Shown here: positions 17,767 through 26,837 of the stretch, one piece after another | How positions within the stretch are numbered: position 1 is the first letter of the stretch | Layout of the letters: every line of letters begins with the position of its first letter | Source: DASSFG01 sp035550375 | GTDB lineage: Bacteria; Planctomycetota; Planctomycetia; Pirellulales; JAICIG01 | NCBI GenBank assembly: GCA_035550375.1 | Contig: DASZPH010000060.1 | Location: 1-64,000, forward strand | DNA length: 64,000 bases | Reading direction: 5' to 3' | Program-made: the position numbers and the translations under genes | Notes under the pieces: generated by a model | The model's input: only the letters and a program-made list of their open reading frames with translations | The model's database searches: none | Told to the model about the DNA's origin: nothing

Positions 17767-18669
17767 ATGAACCGCGCCTATCGCCTTGCGCTCCACTGGC
17801 TGCTGATCGTCTGCCCAGCCGGCTTCGGATGCCGCTTCCGGAGCCTGGAGGGTCCCGTTCCGCGGTCGCTCATCCTCTCGCGCCAGTTGTCTCAGCAGGG
17901 CATGAGCGCCATGGAGCGCGGAAACTGGGCCCGCGCCGACGACCTGTTGGCCCAGGCGGTCAAGGTTTTTCCGCAGGACGCCGACGCCCGCTACCACTAC
18001 GCGGAGGTCCTCTGGCACCGGGGCGAGAAGCTGGCGGCCGTGGAACAGCTCGATAAGGCGCTTCAGCTTGCGCCCGACGACCCGAAGCTTCTGCTGCGCG
18101 CGGCCCAGATGCGGATCGCGATGGGCCGCCCGGATGAGGCGGGCGACCTGATTCAGCGGGGAATCGACGCCGACAGCAAGAACCCGGCGGCCTGGACCCT
18201 TCGCGGTCGGCTGCGCCGCCAGGCGGGTGAGCGGCGCGAGGCGCTGGCCGACTATCATCGGGCCCTGGGCTATCGCCCCGACGATCGCGAGACGCTGCTG
18301 GAGGCGGCCGAAGTCTATCGGGAGCTCAATCAACCGCTACGCGCGCTGGCGACCTTGCAGAACCTGAGCGACACCTACCCGCCGGGCGAGGAGCCGCCCC
18401 AAGTGCTCTATCTGACCGGCCTGGCCTACGGCGCCCTGGGCCGTCACGCCGAGGCGGTCGAGTGTCTCTCGCTGCTCCGCGACCGGGGAGCCGCCACCAC
18501 CGACGCCCTCTGCCAATTGGCCGAAGCCCAGTGTGAGGTGGGCCGAGAAAGCGAAGCCCGCCACACGGCCGCTCAAATTCTGGCCGCCGCCCCCGGCGAG
18601 CGCCGCGCGGTCGCGCTTCTTGAGCGACTCGACGTGGCCCGGCACAAAGGCGGAAGCGGCTACCGGTAA
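17767..18669 (+). CDS. TPR-repeat lipoprotein
   Basis: 300 residues from ATG 17767. The N-terminus (MNRAYRLALHWLLIVCPAGFGC) is a likely lipoprotein signal with Cys22. At least six TPR units follow from about residue 45 to 285, for example A-R-Y-H-Y-A-E-V-L-W-H-R-G-E, P-A-A-W-T-L-R-G-R-L-R-R-Q-A-G-E and V-L-Y-L-T-G-L-A-Y-G-A-L-G-R. TPR lipoproteins usually scaffold envelope complexes. An upstream TTG at 17743 would add eight residues before the signal and is less likely. It converges on the S1-domain gene with only 55 bases between stops. Confidence 0.8.
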   Translation: MNRAYRLALHWLLIVCPAGFGCRFRSLEGPVPRSLILSRQLSQQGMSAMERGNWARADDLLAQAVKVFPQDADARYHYAEVLWHRGEKLAAVEQLDKALQLAPDDPKLLLRAAQMRIAMGRPDEAGDLIQRGIDADSKNPAAWTLRGRLRRQAGERREALADYHRALGYRPDDRETLLEAAEVYRELNQPLRALATLQNLSDTYPPGEEPPQVLYLTGLAYGALGRHAEAVECLSLLRDRGAATTDALCQLAEAQCEVGRESEARHTAAQILAAAPGERRAVALLERLDVARHKGGSGYR

Positions 18670-18724
18670 CGCAGGCCGCATCCCGAACCAAAATCGTCGC
18701 AAGCCTGGTGTCGACCGGCTTTCC

Positions 18725-20254
18725 TTACCACTTCAGCCCGAAGCGTTCGCCGCCCGTGTCGCGGCCGAGGCCTCCCTTGAGAGGCCCCTTCGGCTTGGGA
18801 AGTGGGGGAGGGGGTGGTTCGTCTTTTTCGGGCGCCTCGGTCTCGGCCTTTTTGGCCTCAGGCTTCGCCTGCAGCGCCTTCATCGAAAGGCTGATGCGCT
18901 GCTGCTCGGGGTCGATCGAGAGGACTTTGACTTCGACCTTCTGACCTTCCGAGACGATGTCGCGCACACGAAAGACGCGGCCATGCGAGAGCTCGGAGAT
19001 ATGGACCAGTCCTTCCACGCCCGGCTCCAGTTCGACAAACGCGCCGAAGTCCATGATCTTGCTGACTGTCCCCTCGTGAACACTCGTGGACGGATACTTT
19101 TGCGGGGCGCTCGTCCAGGGATTTTCGCTCAGGTCGCGGAAGGCCAGGCTGATCTTGCCGCTCTCCGCATCGATCTTGCGGATCTTGACCTTGATCGGTT
19201 GGCCGACTTGCAGCACTTCGTTCGGATGTTTCACTCGCTGCCACGAAAGCTGGCTGACGTGCAACAGTCCGTCGACCCCGCCCAGGTCGATGAAGGCGCC
19301 GTAGTCTTGCAGGCTGCGGACCACTCCCTCGCGCACCTGCCCCTCGGCCAGCTCCAACATGAGCTTGTCTTTCGCCTCCGCTTTTTCGCGTTCCAGGACG
19401 GCGCGGCGGCTGAGCACCAGATTCCGCCGCTCAGGATTGGCCTCGGTCACCACGCAGGTCATCGCCTCGCCGACGAACTGCGCCAAGTCTTCGACGCGGA
19501 ACAGCGAAATCTGTCCGGCCGGGATGAAACCGCGAATGTGGTTGACTTCGCACTCCAGGCCGCCCTTATTGTGCCCGGTGATTTTCGCCTCGACGACCAT
19601 GCCCGCAGCGAGCTGCGACCAGTCGGCCACGTCAACGGGGGCACCCGGCAGAGCGAGCTGATAGAGTCCTTCCTCCGGGTCGAACCGCGTGACGATCACC
19701 TCGACGATTGCGCCTGCTTCGGGAGCGACCGGGAACTGCCGCAACGAGAGGACGCCCTGGTTGCGGCCCCCCAGGTCGATGAACACGTTGTCGCGATGCA
19801 TCGAAGCGATGCGACCGCGGTGCCGGCTATCCGGGGCCAAGTCGGCACCCGGCGCCGCGGCGCCCGGCTCGATCATCTCATCGAGCGACACGCCGCCCAG
19901 CGCCTCCTCGACTTCGAGCTCCAGGTCGATCGGCAGTCGCTCGCGAATGTTCGGCACCTCGACCTTGTGGGTCGGCACCTCGACCGAAGCGGTTTGCGGC
20001 CGCGCCCGCACTTTAGGGCTGCCGGGCCGTTGAGAACCGATCCGAATCTTCGCCGCGGCGTGCGATGAGGCCCCCTTGGCTGACTGCTCGGCACGCCCAT
20101 CCGTTTCGTGAACCGCGTCGGCTTCCGGAGCGGCCTGTTCAGGGTCGGCCGGGCGCGGATTGAAGGCGGCCGGCTCGGAGTGCGCCGGACTCGCGGCGGG
20201 ATCGGAGGAAAGAGGCAACGACGACGAAACCGACTGGCTTGGATCGCTGGACAT
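18725..20254 (-). CDS. S1 RNA-binding domain protein, ribosomal S1-like
   Basis: 509 residues with four S1 domains, roughly 143-205, 218-283, 303-373 and 390-460. The last two are the most typical (V-V-R-S-L-Q-D-Y-G-A-F-I-D-L-G-G-V-D-G-L-L-H and V-S-K-I-M-D-F-G-A-F-V-E-L-E-P-G). The first 130 residues are Ala/Pro/Glu-rich and probably disordered; the tail is Pro/Lys/Gly-rich. E. coli S1 has six domains, so this is a shorter form like those outside Proteobacteria. It probably helps mRNA bind the 30S subunit, or acts as a related RNA-binding regulator. A GTG directly precedes the ATG; I chose the ATG. Confidence 0.85.
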   Translation of the reverse strand: MSSDPSQSVSSSLPLSSDPAASPAHSEPAAFNPRPADPEQAAPEADAVHETDGRAEQSAKGASSHAAAKIRIGSQRPGSPKVRARPQTASVEVPTHKVEVPNIRERLPIDLELEVEEALGGVSLDEMIEPGAAAPGADLAPDSRHRGRIASMHRDNVFIDLGGRNQGVLSLRQFPVAPEAGAIVEVIVTRFDPEEGLYQLALPGAPVDVADWSQLAAGMVVEAKITGHNKGGLECEVNHIRGFIPAGQISLFRVEDLAQFVGEAMTCVVTEANPERRNLVLSRRAVLEREKAEAKDKLMLELAEGQVREGVVRSLQDYGAFIDLGGVDGLLHVSQLSWQRVKHPNEVLQVGQPIKVKIRKIDAESGKISLAFRDLSENPWTSAPQKYPSTSVHEGTVSKIMDFGAFVELEPGVEGLVHISELSHGRVFRVRDIVSEGQKVEVKVLSIDPEQQRISLSMKALQAKPEAKKAETEAPEKDEPPPPPLPKPKGPLKGGLGRDTGGERFGLKW

Positions 20255-20310
20255 CACTGGCGCGCTCGAAAAGCGACGAGAAAACTCATTTAGAAATCTA
20301 GGTCTCAGAT

Positions 20311-20327
20311 GCGCGCCTGCGGCGCGC
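20311..20327. repeat. GC-rich 7-bp stem hairpin
   Basis: GCGCGCC (20311-20317), loop TGC, GGCGCGC (20321-20327), in the 5' region of the S1-domain gene and upstream of the next gene. Hairpins with TGC or GCA loops recur in intergenic spaces of this window (1114, 16577). There is no T-run, so its role is unclear. Confidence 0.35.
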
Positions 20328-20466
20328 CCGTGGAAAGATACTTCTTTGATCGCGGCAAAGCCGCTTCAAGTTGTACGGTGCGGTGGCCGGGAAAAAATGT
20401 TAGTTTATCAGCCTGCTGGCAACCGTGGTAGTGAATTGCATCTGAACCCAGCCGGCGATCCCGCTT

Positions 20467-21051
20467 ATGCCACCCTTTGTTCCTCCCTCGTACGGCGACA
20501 AGCTCGACCGGCTGCTCTTGCCCCCGCGGCTCAACGAGCTCGGTCCCGGCGAGCCGAATCTCGCCGTGCGGCCCGAGCTGGAGAGCCTCTCGGTCGAGCG
20601 GCTGTTTGAAAACGGGGTCGCCGATCGCTCGATGGCAAGCGCCTGCCTGGCCGGAATCTGGCTGTATCACGATTTTCTCGACGAGTCGCACTCAATCAGC
20701 CAGGAGATTGCCACGGTGGAGGGAAGCTACTGGCATGGGCTCATGCACCGCCGCGAACCTGACTTCGGAAACGCCAAATACTGGTTTCGCCGCGTGGGAA
20801 CCCACCCCGTCGAACCCGATTTGAACCGCGCCGCACGCCAGCTCGCTGACGAGGTGGGAACCGACTCGGCCTCGCAGTTTCTGACCCGCCAGTCAAATTG
20901 GGACAGCTTCCGGTTTATCGACCTGTGCGAGGCGGCCGCGGGGGGGCGATCGGACTGCGCTATGCTCTGTCGGCAAATCCAGCAACGCGAGTGGTGGCTG
21001 CTGTTCGGCTACTGCTTCCAACGAGCTTGCTCACCCCAGCCCCTACGATAA
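20467..21051 (+). CDS. Conserved hypothetical protein (194 aa)
   Basis: No signal peptide or transmembrane segment. The central stretch, H-G-L-M-H-R-R-E-P-D-F then N-A-K-Y-W-F-R-R-V-G-T-H-P, is the recognisable core of a hypothetical family found across planctomycetes, Verrucomicrobia and Acidobacteria. The His, Arg, Glu and Asp residues there could form an active site, but none is established. The upstream part (L-Y-H-D-F-L-D-E-S-H) is also His/Asp-rich. It ends nine bases before the zinc-ribbon gene, so the two and the transporter that follows may form one transcription unit. Confidence 0.75.
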   Translation: MPPFVPPSYGDKLDRLLLPPRLNELGPGEPNLAVRPELESLSVERLFENGVADRSMASACLAGIWLYHDFLDESHSISQEIATVEGSYWHGLMHRREPDFGNAKYWFRRVGTHPVEPDLNRAARQLADEVGTDSASQFLTRQSNWDSFRFIDLCEAAAGGRSDCAMLCRQIQQREWWLLFGYCFQRACSPQPLR

Positions 21052-21060
21052 GCTGGATCT

Positions 21061-22002
21061 ATGCCCTTCCAGTTCTACTGCCCCCAAGGACACCTGCTCG
21101 AGGGACACGAATCGCAAGCCGGGCAGCAAAGCCAATGCCCGTTGTGCGGCACCGTGTTCGTGATGCCCACGATTCCCGGCGCGCCGTTACCCGCCGCGGG
21201 CGTGCCCGGGCAGCCGACCGGGTGGCCCGGCTATACTCAGCCCGCCGCGGGCTACCCCCAGCATCCGGGCTATGCCCCCGGGTTTGGCCAGCCAGGGCCG
21301 GTCTATGGCCAGCCGGGCGTACCGGGGTATCCGATGTATCCAGGCGCCCATCCCGGCTATGCACCTGGTTACCCCGCCGCCCCGGGTCAGCCGGGCGTAC
21401 CACCCGGCTATGGCCAGTTGCCAATGCAGGCTCCGGAGCAATTCAATCCACAGGCCGCGGCCTTCGCCGGCCATCCCGGTGCTGCCGCGCCGGGAGGCTT
21501 TCCGGGCAATCAAGAACCGGGCCTGCCTGTCATCAAGACGGACGAGGAACCGGCGACCCCGGCGCCGCCCAGCGAGCCTTCGGCACCAGCGGCGTCGAAG
21601 CCCGAAGAGGAAAAAAAAGAGCCCCGCATCGTTCGTATCCCCTGTCCACAGGGGCACGAGTTGCAGACGCCGACGGACATGCTCAACCAGGAGGTTCTCT
21701 GCCCGATCTGCAACACCCAGTTCCATCTTAGGTATGAAGACAGTCTCGAGTTCAAAGAGGAACAGGCCGAACTGAAGCGGCGGAAGGCCGAGGAGCTGAA
21801 TCAAGCCGCCCTGAAGTGGTCGATTATCGCCGCCATCGTCGTGGTGCTGAGTATCGTAGGAATGATTATTTACCTGGCCGTGCGATCGCCGGGCGAATAC
21901 GGCTACACACCGCCCGAACCCGCGGAGCAAGCTCCGGCTGAGGCAACCGGCCCGGACGCAGCCGGCGCTGCCGCCGACGATGCCAAGAACGTAGCCGAAT
22001 GA
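21061..22002 (+). CDS. Zinc-ribbon membrane protein with Pro/Gly/Tyr-rich linker
   Basis: 313 residues. An N-terminal ribbon (YCPQGHLLEG... with CPLC near residue 31) is followed by about 120 residues of low-complexity P-G-Y/Q/G repeats (YGQPGVPGY and similar). A second ribbon follows (IPCPQGHEL... CPIC near 220), then a charged helix (E-E-Q-A-E-L-K-R-R-K-A-E-E-L), one transmembrane segment (about 263-285) and an Ala/Pro/Glu tail. Two CPxGH-CPxC ribbons on one chain suggest a structural zinc-binding or nucleic-acid/protein-binding module tethered at the membrane. Its stop overlaps the EamA start by four bases. Confidence 0.75.
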   Translation: MPFQFYCPQGHLLEGHESQAGQQSQCPLCGTVFVMPTIPGAPLPAAGVPGQPTGWPGYTQPAAGYPQHPGYAPGFGQPGPVYGQPGVPGYPMYPGAHPGYAPGYPAAPGQPGVPPGYGQLPMQAPEQFNPQAAAFAGHPGAAAPGGFPGNQEPGLPVIKTDEEPATPAPPSEPSAPAASKPEEEKKEPRIVRIPCPQGHELQTPTDMLNQEVLCPICNTQFHLRYEDSLEFKEEQAELKRRKAEELNQAALKWSIIAAIVVVLSIVGMIIYLAVRSPGEYGYTPPEPAEQAPAEATGPDAAGAAADDAKNVAE

Positions 22003-22913
22003 GCGCAAATCGGCCCGAGCCCGCGGCCCTCCCGTTGGCCGCTGCCGAGGCGGGGCAAGAGCACCCTCTGGTCGGACGATTGTCGGTCCTTGCCGCGACC
22101 CTGTTCTGGAGCACGAACGGCATTTTCGCCAAGGCCGACATCTTCGCCGACTGGCCGGCAGACTCGCGCGGGACGCTGCTGGCGTTCTGGCGGGCGGCGT
22201 TCGCCGGTTCGTTGCTCGTCACGCTGGTGCGGCAGCCGAAGTGGAACGCGCGTCTTGTGCCGATGGCGCTGGCCTTCACGGGCATGAACCTGGCGTTTCT
22301 CAAGTCGCTGACGATGACGACGGCCGCCAACGCCATCTGGCTACAGAGCACCTCGCCCCTGTGGGCGTTTTGTTACGGGCTTGTGCTGCGGCACGATCGG
22401 TTCGATCGCCGGGACGCCTGGCCGCTGGTCTGCGGGCTGATCGGCACGGCGACGATTCTGGGGTGCGAGCTGACGGAGTCCGTTTCACCGGCGCAGCGCG
22501 CGGGAGTTTTGGCCGGCTTGATCTCCGGCATCCTTTACGCGGTGGTTGTCGTCTCCATCCGCCGGCTGCGCGGACTCGACACGGCCTGGCTCGTGGCCGT
22601 CAACCATCTTTCGGCGGCGTTGCTCTTGGCGCCCTACTGCCTGGCGACCGGTCCGTGGCCATCGACTCGCCAGTTGGTCGTGCTGGCGCTTTTCGGCTGC
22701 CTGCAAATGGGCATCCCCTATTTTCTCTTCGCCCGCGGCCTGCGCTATATCACCAGCCAGGAAGCCGTGGGGATCGGGCTGCTCGAACCGGTCCTGGCCC
22801 CGCTGTGGGTTTACTTGATCTATGGCGAGCAGCCCGCGTGGTGGACCTTGGCCGGAGGCGGGCTGATTCTGAGCGGTCTTGTGGCCCGGTACAGCCTGCT
22901 TACGAAACGTTAA
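21999..22913 (+). CDS. DMT/EamA-family transporter
   Basis: 304 residues with ten hydrophobic segments arranged as two EamA halves (about 27-150 and 165-300), the 5+5 topology of drug/metabolite transporters. L-S-V-L-A-A-T-L-F-W-S-T-N-G opens the first half and A-G-V-L-A-G-L-I-S-G-I-L-Y-A-V the second. The C-terminal E-P-V-L-A-P-L-W-V-Y-L-I-Y-G-E is a strong family signature. The substrate is unknown; relatives export amino acids or metabolites. The ATG overlaps the stop of the zinc-ribbon gene, implying coupling. Confidence 0.9.
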   Translation: MSANRPEPAALPLAAAEAGQEHPLVGRLSVLAATLFWSTNGIFAKADIFADWPADSRGTLLAFWRAAFAGSLLVTLVRQPKWNARLVPMALAFTGMNLAFLKSLTMTTAANAIWLQSTSPLWAFCYGLVLRHDRFDRRDAWPLVCGLIGTATILGCELTESVSPAQRAGVLAGLISGILYAVVVVSIRRLRGLDTAWLVAVNHLSAALLLAPYCLATGPWPSTRQLVVLALFGCLQMGIPYFLFARGLRYITSQEAVGIGLLEPVLAPLWVYLIYGEQPAWWTLAGGGLILSGLVARYSLLTKR

Positions 22914-23042
22914 TTTTCGCTTCGTTGCACGACCGCGGGAGCGAACTAAACTAAATCCCAGACTTGCGCTCGGCGGCTCGCCGTGTGCAACCGGGAGCAC
23001 CGCGGCCCGCCTTGGTCTGTTTTAAGCACCAAGGGGTCGACG

Positions 23043-23282
23043 ATGGTTTCCTTTTTCTGCCCGTTCTGCAAGCACGTGATGAAGGCGGCCGAGGACGCCG
23101 CCGGGACGCTGATCGCGTGCGACCAGTGCAAGCTGGAGATTCGAGTGCCGCAGTCTACGGCCTCAATGAATTCCAATTCGAATTCCGATTCCTCTGCGCC
23201 GCAGGCAGACGGATCAGCAATACTTCTCTCTTGGTGGAAGCGACTCTTTGAGGGCCGGGGCAGGCGGCACCCGAGACCCTGA
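23043..23282 (+). CDS. Small zinc-ribbon protein
   Basis: 79 residues. The first 45 form a four-Cys ribbon: F-F-C-P-F-C-K-H near residue 5 and I-A-C-D-Q-C-K near 27. This CPxC...CDxC layout is common in small planctomycete zinc-ribbon proteins and the N-termini of longer ones. The Ser/Asn/Asp-rich second half is probably disordered, with a basic end. I took the ATG at 23043 over a GTG 60 bases upstream because the ribbon starts right after it. No partner is evident. Confidence 0.65.
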   Translation: MVSFFCPFCKHVMKAAEDAAGTLIACDQCKLEIRVPQSTASMNSNSNSDSSAPQADGSAILLSWWKRLFEGRGRRHPRP

Positions 23283-23355
23283 ACGGATGATTGCGCCGCG
23301 AGAGACGCTCGCGGCACGAGATTTCACCGGGCCAGCAGCCAAAGACCGCTCCAGA

Positions 23356-24891
23356 TTACTCTGCGCCTGGGATTTGGGCCTGGTACTTCTTTAGCTCCTT
23401 CTCGAATCTGGCAAGGTGATCTTGCTGTCTTTTAAGGTCTCGCTCGAGCTTGGAAACATTCGACCTTGCCTCCTTGAGCTCCCGTTGCAATTCACCCTTG
23501 GCGTCTTTAGATCGCTTTGATTTGGCCGCCGACATGCTCACTCGCTGCACTTTTTTCTGCAGCCCGTCAACCGCCGAATTGGCCTCGCGTAGTTCGTTAT
23601 CCAAGCGGTCAATTTCTTGCTGACTTTCTTCGATCGAGGCTTGCAGTTCCTCGATCTTCTCGACGGCGCGTGGCTTGCCTGAATTTGGCGAAGTTCCGAC
23701 CGACGGAGGCGAAGAACCGGGCGGCGCCGGACGCGGGGGCGGAGTCGTCGCACCTGCTGGCGGAGCAGAAGCCGGCGCCGCCGCGGAGATCAAAGGGGAA
23801 GGGCCGTCGCCGCGGCCGAAGGCCACCAGCCTTTGCCGCGCCCCAGGCCTTTCCTCCTTTACGACGCCATCGAACGGCACTTCGTCGCAAGACCAGATCG
23901 TGGCGGTTCCCTCTTTCGCCACCTGACACTTCAACTGGCGTCCGGCAACCGAAATCGTTTCGCTGCCGACGGCCGGCCGCGAACCCCGCGTGCCGGGCGT
24001 TTTCTCCGCCTCTGGACCGACTTTCATTCTCACCCGCGTTTCAATCGTGCTGCCGCCAATTTGATGGACGCTCGCGATGATCGCAAACTCGCCGACGACG
24101 TCGACCACTTCACGGTGGGTGCGGCTGGGCACGCCCTTCTCGAATTCGACCACCGCCCCCTCTTCGTACTCGATGAAGTCGCCCTTCTTGGCCGTGGGAA
24201 GCCATTTACGCCAGAACGAGTTCGCCGGCACGTCGGCGACGTCGCCCTTGTAGTTCGGGTCGGGCCGCAGTTGGGGCTTTTGGGCGATGGGGAAAGCGTC
24301 GGGGGGCGAACCGCCTGCCGGCGCCGCGGTGCCCGACTTCGGCCCCTCCGCGTCAGCCGTGTTTCTTGTCTTGCGCGGGTTCGCGACCGCCTCCGGCCGC
24401 GATGCGGCGTGGTCCTCGCTGGTTGCAGAAGTGGTGGTCGGTTTTGTCGCTCTCGACTTATCGGGCTTCCGTTCAGCCAGAGCCTTATCAAGCTGCGAGC
24501 CGACCTCCGAAGCCAGACCGCGGTCCGGCGTCATCTTCTTGATCATCACTTGCAGATGTTGCGGCGCGCCGGGAATTGAACTGATACGCACCAACTCCTG
24601 GCCGTACTCCTCGAGCGCGGCCGTCTCTCGTTCCTGAAACTGGTCAGGATCGCTCGGCGCCTCGGCCTTGCCTGATTTGAGCTGCAACTGAACGGCGCGG
24701 ACCTTGCCGGCCAGTTCTTCGAGTTTGGGAGCAGCCGCCTTGGCGCTGTCGGCGTCCTTAATGGTCTTCATCGTCGCGACCATTTGCTCGGTGAGTGACG
24801 GCAGCTTGTCCACGCGCGCCGCGCCGCCGCACCCCGAAAGCGCGATGCCTACGACCGACACGATCTGGGTAAGACGGAGCCTGGAATGCAT
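23356..24891 (-). CDS. Coiled-coil lipoprotein, function unknown
   Basis: 511 residues. The signal MHSRLRLTQIVSVVGIALSGC gives Cys21 as lipidation site. A helical region (about 28-130) and a Thr/Ser/Ala linker lead to a beta-rich middle domain (about 215-345; W-R-K-W-L-P-T-A-K-K-G-D-F-I-E-Y). After a Pro-rich spacer, a long C-terminal coiled coil (about 405-508) is rich in E-I-D-R-L-D-N-E-L-R-E and S-K-L-E-R-D-L-K-R. Envelope lipoproteins with coiled coils often act as tethers or partners in complexes. I do not recognise the family. It lies convergent with the small zinc-ribbon gene. Confidence 0.7.
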   Translation of the reverse strand: MHSRLRLTQIVSVVGIALSGCGGAARVDKLPSLTEQMVATMKTIKDADSAKAAAPKLEELAGKVRAVQLQLKSGKAEAPSDPDQFQERETAALEEYGQELVRISSIPGAPQHLQVMIKKMTPDRGLASEVGSQLDKALAERKPDKSRATKPTTTSATSEDHAASRPEAVANPRKTRNTADAEGPKSGTAAPAGGSPPDAFPIAQKPQLRPDPNYKGDVADVPANSFWRKWLPTAKKGDFIEYEEGAVVEFEKGVPSRTHREVVDVVGEFAIIASVHQIGGSTIETRVRMKVGPEAEKTPGTRGSRPAVGSETISVAGRQLKCQVAKEGTATIWSCDEVPFDGVVKEERPGARQRLVAFGRGDGPSPLISAAAPASAPPAGATTPPPRPAPPGSSPPSVGTSPNSGKPRAVEKIEELQASIEESQQEIDRLDNELREANSAVDGLQKKVQRVSMSAAKSKRSKDAKGELQRELKEARSNVSKLERDLKRQQDHLARFEKELKKYQAQIPGAE

Positions 24892-25195
24892 ACTTGGCGC
24901 TCGGGTGAAGACAATCGAGGAGAGCCATCGTATGCCGCCCCCCTGGAAGTATGCAAGCGCCCTCGAATGAAATAATTTCGACCGTTCGTCGCGGTGAATC
25001 CTGTCGCGGCAAGAGCCCTCGCTAGGCCCCTAACGTAAGGGGCTGCATCGCAGCGCATTGTGGGGCGCCTTCCAGGCCGGCTTTTTCTGAACCAGACCGG
25101 CCCCGGGGGAAAGGACAGCAAAAAAAGCCGCTGCGGAGCCTCCCTCGCAGGAGACACCGCAACGGCCTGGATTGGACGCCAGAGTGGGCGTTTCG
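24892..25195. other. Intergenic region upstream of the coiled-coil lipoprotein gene
   Basis: About 300 bases between two minus-strand genes. It contains the terminator of the PDZ gene at 25120-25166. The remainder should hold the promoter of the lipoprotein gene, but I see no convincing -35/-10 pair. Confidence 0.4.
25120..25166 (-). terminator. Intrinsic terminator of the PDZ gene
   Basis: On the minus strand GCCGTTGCGG pairs with CCGCAGCGGC (one wobble or mismatch) across an interior that can itself fold, and seven T follow (plus-strand A-run 25120-25126). It starts about 30 bases after the PDZ stop codon. Confidence 0.75.
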
Positions 25196-26437
25196 TTAGT
25201 AGTTATCGTTCTGCTCGTCGTCGTCGGAACTGGAATTCTGTCGGCGTCGAGAGGAACTGTCGCTGGATTGCCCGCCGTAGCCCGTGCGGCGACCCATGCG
25301 GTAGGAACCTTGATTTTGCGACGTCAGGAATTCCTGTTGGGAACCGAGCGTGGCCTGCAGCGTGCGCTGACGCCCGCCGCGCTGAACCTCGATGCTCACA
25401 TCGTCGTCCACGTCCTTCTGTCCGAGGATGCGTCGGACGTCGCGGCTCGAGTTCACGTCCTCGTCGTCGATTGAGACGATTTCGTCGCCGGAGCGAATGC
25501 CCGCCTCTTCCGCCGGGCTATTGGGGTAGACGTTGCTCACGCGGGCGGTGTCGCGATCATTTTCATCGAGCGTCACGCCCAGGAACGCCTGGTTGCCTCC
25601 ACGCGAACCGCGGTACCCTTCCTCTTGCCAGTTCCCCGCACCGCGCGAGCCCCGCTGGTAGCTTTGGCTGCCGTAGCCCTGGCTGGCGTACCCCTGGGTG
25701 CCATAGCCCTGATTACCGAAACCTTGATTACCGTAGCCTTGGCTCTGGTAGCCGCGACTGGCGAATTCCTGGCCCCGGTTGCCGCGACCTTGAGCGAGTT
25801 CCTGCTGGGCGCGCTCATATCCGTCCCAGTAACCCTGTTCGTACTCTGGGCTGTGGAACGACTGGCCTTGGTTGCCGTATTGGCCCTCGTTTCCCCCTTG
25901 CCGGTTGCGGTTGCCCGCGAACGACTGCCGATTCCAGCCTTGCTGCTGGCTCCAAGAGGACTGCTGGTTGGCGGTCAGCCTGGCCTCGACCGTTCGGCGC
26001 CGACCATCGCGGAGAACGCCGAGTTCCACGTCTTCATCCGTTCCGGCCCGGTCGATTCGCTGTCGCAGTTGCTGAACGCTCGATACGCGATGGCCATCGA
26101 CGCTCAAAATCTCATCACCCCGCTCCAGCCCGGCTTCCTCGGCGGGAGAACCGGGTAGGACGCGGCGGATTTCCAGGGGAGCCGACTGATCGTTGTAGAA
26201 CGTGACGCCCAGCATCGCGTGCCCCGTCTGCCGGCTCGTTTGATCGCCGCGCGACGATCGACCGCCCTGGTCGGACCGATCGCTGTCGCGCGAGCTCGAT
26301 CGATCGTTGTCAGAACTCTTGGACGAATCAGAGTCTTGCGAATCGTCGCGGCCTTGCGCCGGTGCCGAGATCACGAGCAATCCCAGTACGGCGGAAGCGG
26401 AAATAGGGACTAAGGAACGGAACCAAAGTAGTCGCAT
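25196..26437 (-). CDS. Secreted protein with two PDZ domains and a Gly/Gln/Tyr repeat linker
   Basis: 413 residues. A signal peptide (about 1-29) precedes an Asp/Ser/Arg-rich charged stretch (30-70). PDZ 1 (about 73-155) has P-G-S-P-A-E-E-A-G-L-E-R-G-D-E-I-L. The linker (about 160-285) is Gln/Gly/Asn/Tyr-rich with near-repeats such as GYGNQGFGNQGYGTQGY. PDZ 2 (about 287-360) has N-S-P-A-E-E-A-G-I-R-S-G-D-E-I-V. The tail is Ser/Asp/Arg-rich. No protease domain is present, unlike HtrA. It is probably a periplasmic or surface scaffold. Start support is strong (GGAGGAAGGTTCG-ATG) and a terminator follows. The linker composition resembles prion-like or phase-separating sequences. Confidence 0.82.
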   Translation of the reverse strand: MRLLWFRSLVPISASAVLGLLVISAPAQGRDDSQDSDSSKSSDNDRSSSRDSDRSDQGGRSSRGDQTSRQTGHAMLGVTFYNDQSAPLEIRRVLPGSPAEEAGLERGDEILSVDGHRVSSVQQLRQRIDRAGTDEDVELGVLRDGRRRTVEARLTANQQSSWSQQQGWNRQSFAGNRNRQGGNEGQYGNQGQSFHSPEYEQGYWDGYERAQQELAQGRGNRGQEFASRGYQSQGYGNQGFGNQGYGTQGYASQGYGSQSYQRGSRGAGNWQEEGYRGSRGGNQAFLGVTLDENDRDTARVSNVYPNSPAEEAGIRSGDEIVSIDDEDVNSSRDVRRILGQKDVDDDVSIEVQRGGRQRTLQATLGSQQEFLTSQNQGSYRMGRRTGYGGQSSDSSSRRRQNSSSDDDEQNDNY

Positions 26438-26837
26438 CGAACCTTCCTCCTAAAAGTAAGCGCGCCCGCGCGCAGGAGACCACCTCACGACGCGCGCGGC
26501 TACGCAACACGGCACAGATCAGGAATTACGCGGGGCCCGTCGGGAACCGCCCGCAAGAGAAAAACGCGAGAGTGCCCGTCCTGGGCGTTTCCAGAAGGAT
26601 TTGAGAGGCCCAGCCAGATTGAATGCCGGGCGCCTAGACGGAGGCGGCCAAGCCATCTCTCAGCTTGGCCCTTGAAACATACGCGCGATGCGGAAAAGTG
26701 TCAAATTAGATCTTCGTTCGCAGGTGTGGCCGTCCGGCCGGTCGACACGCGGGTGCAATTGGCATAACGAATGCACCCCAGACGAACAGCAATGTAATTG
26801 AATTCTGTTCGCAGCAGTTCTGCCGGAGGGTCACAAA
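26438..26837. other. Intergenic region between divergent genes
   Basis: 400 bases between the minus-strand PDZ gene and a plus-strand small gene. It must hold both promoters. I see no RNA gene, repeat or clear promoter consensus in it. Confidence 0.4.

Noticed and set aside
26438..26837. Search for a riboswitch or small RNA upstream of the small Cys-motif gene
   Set aside because: No conserved riboswitch core or strong stem-loop with a T-run was visible; I would not name one.
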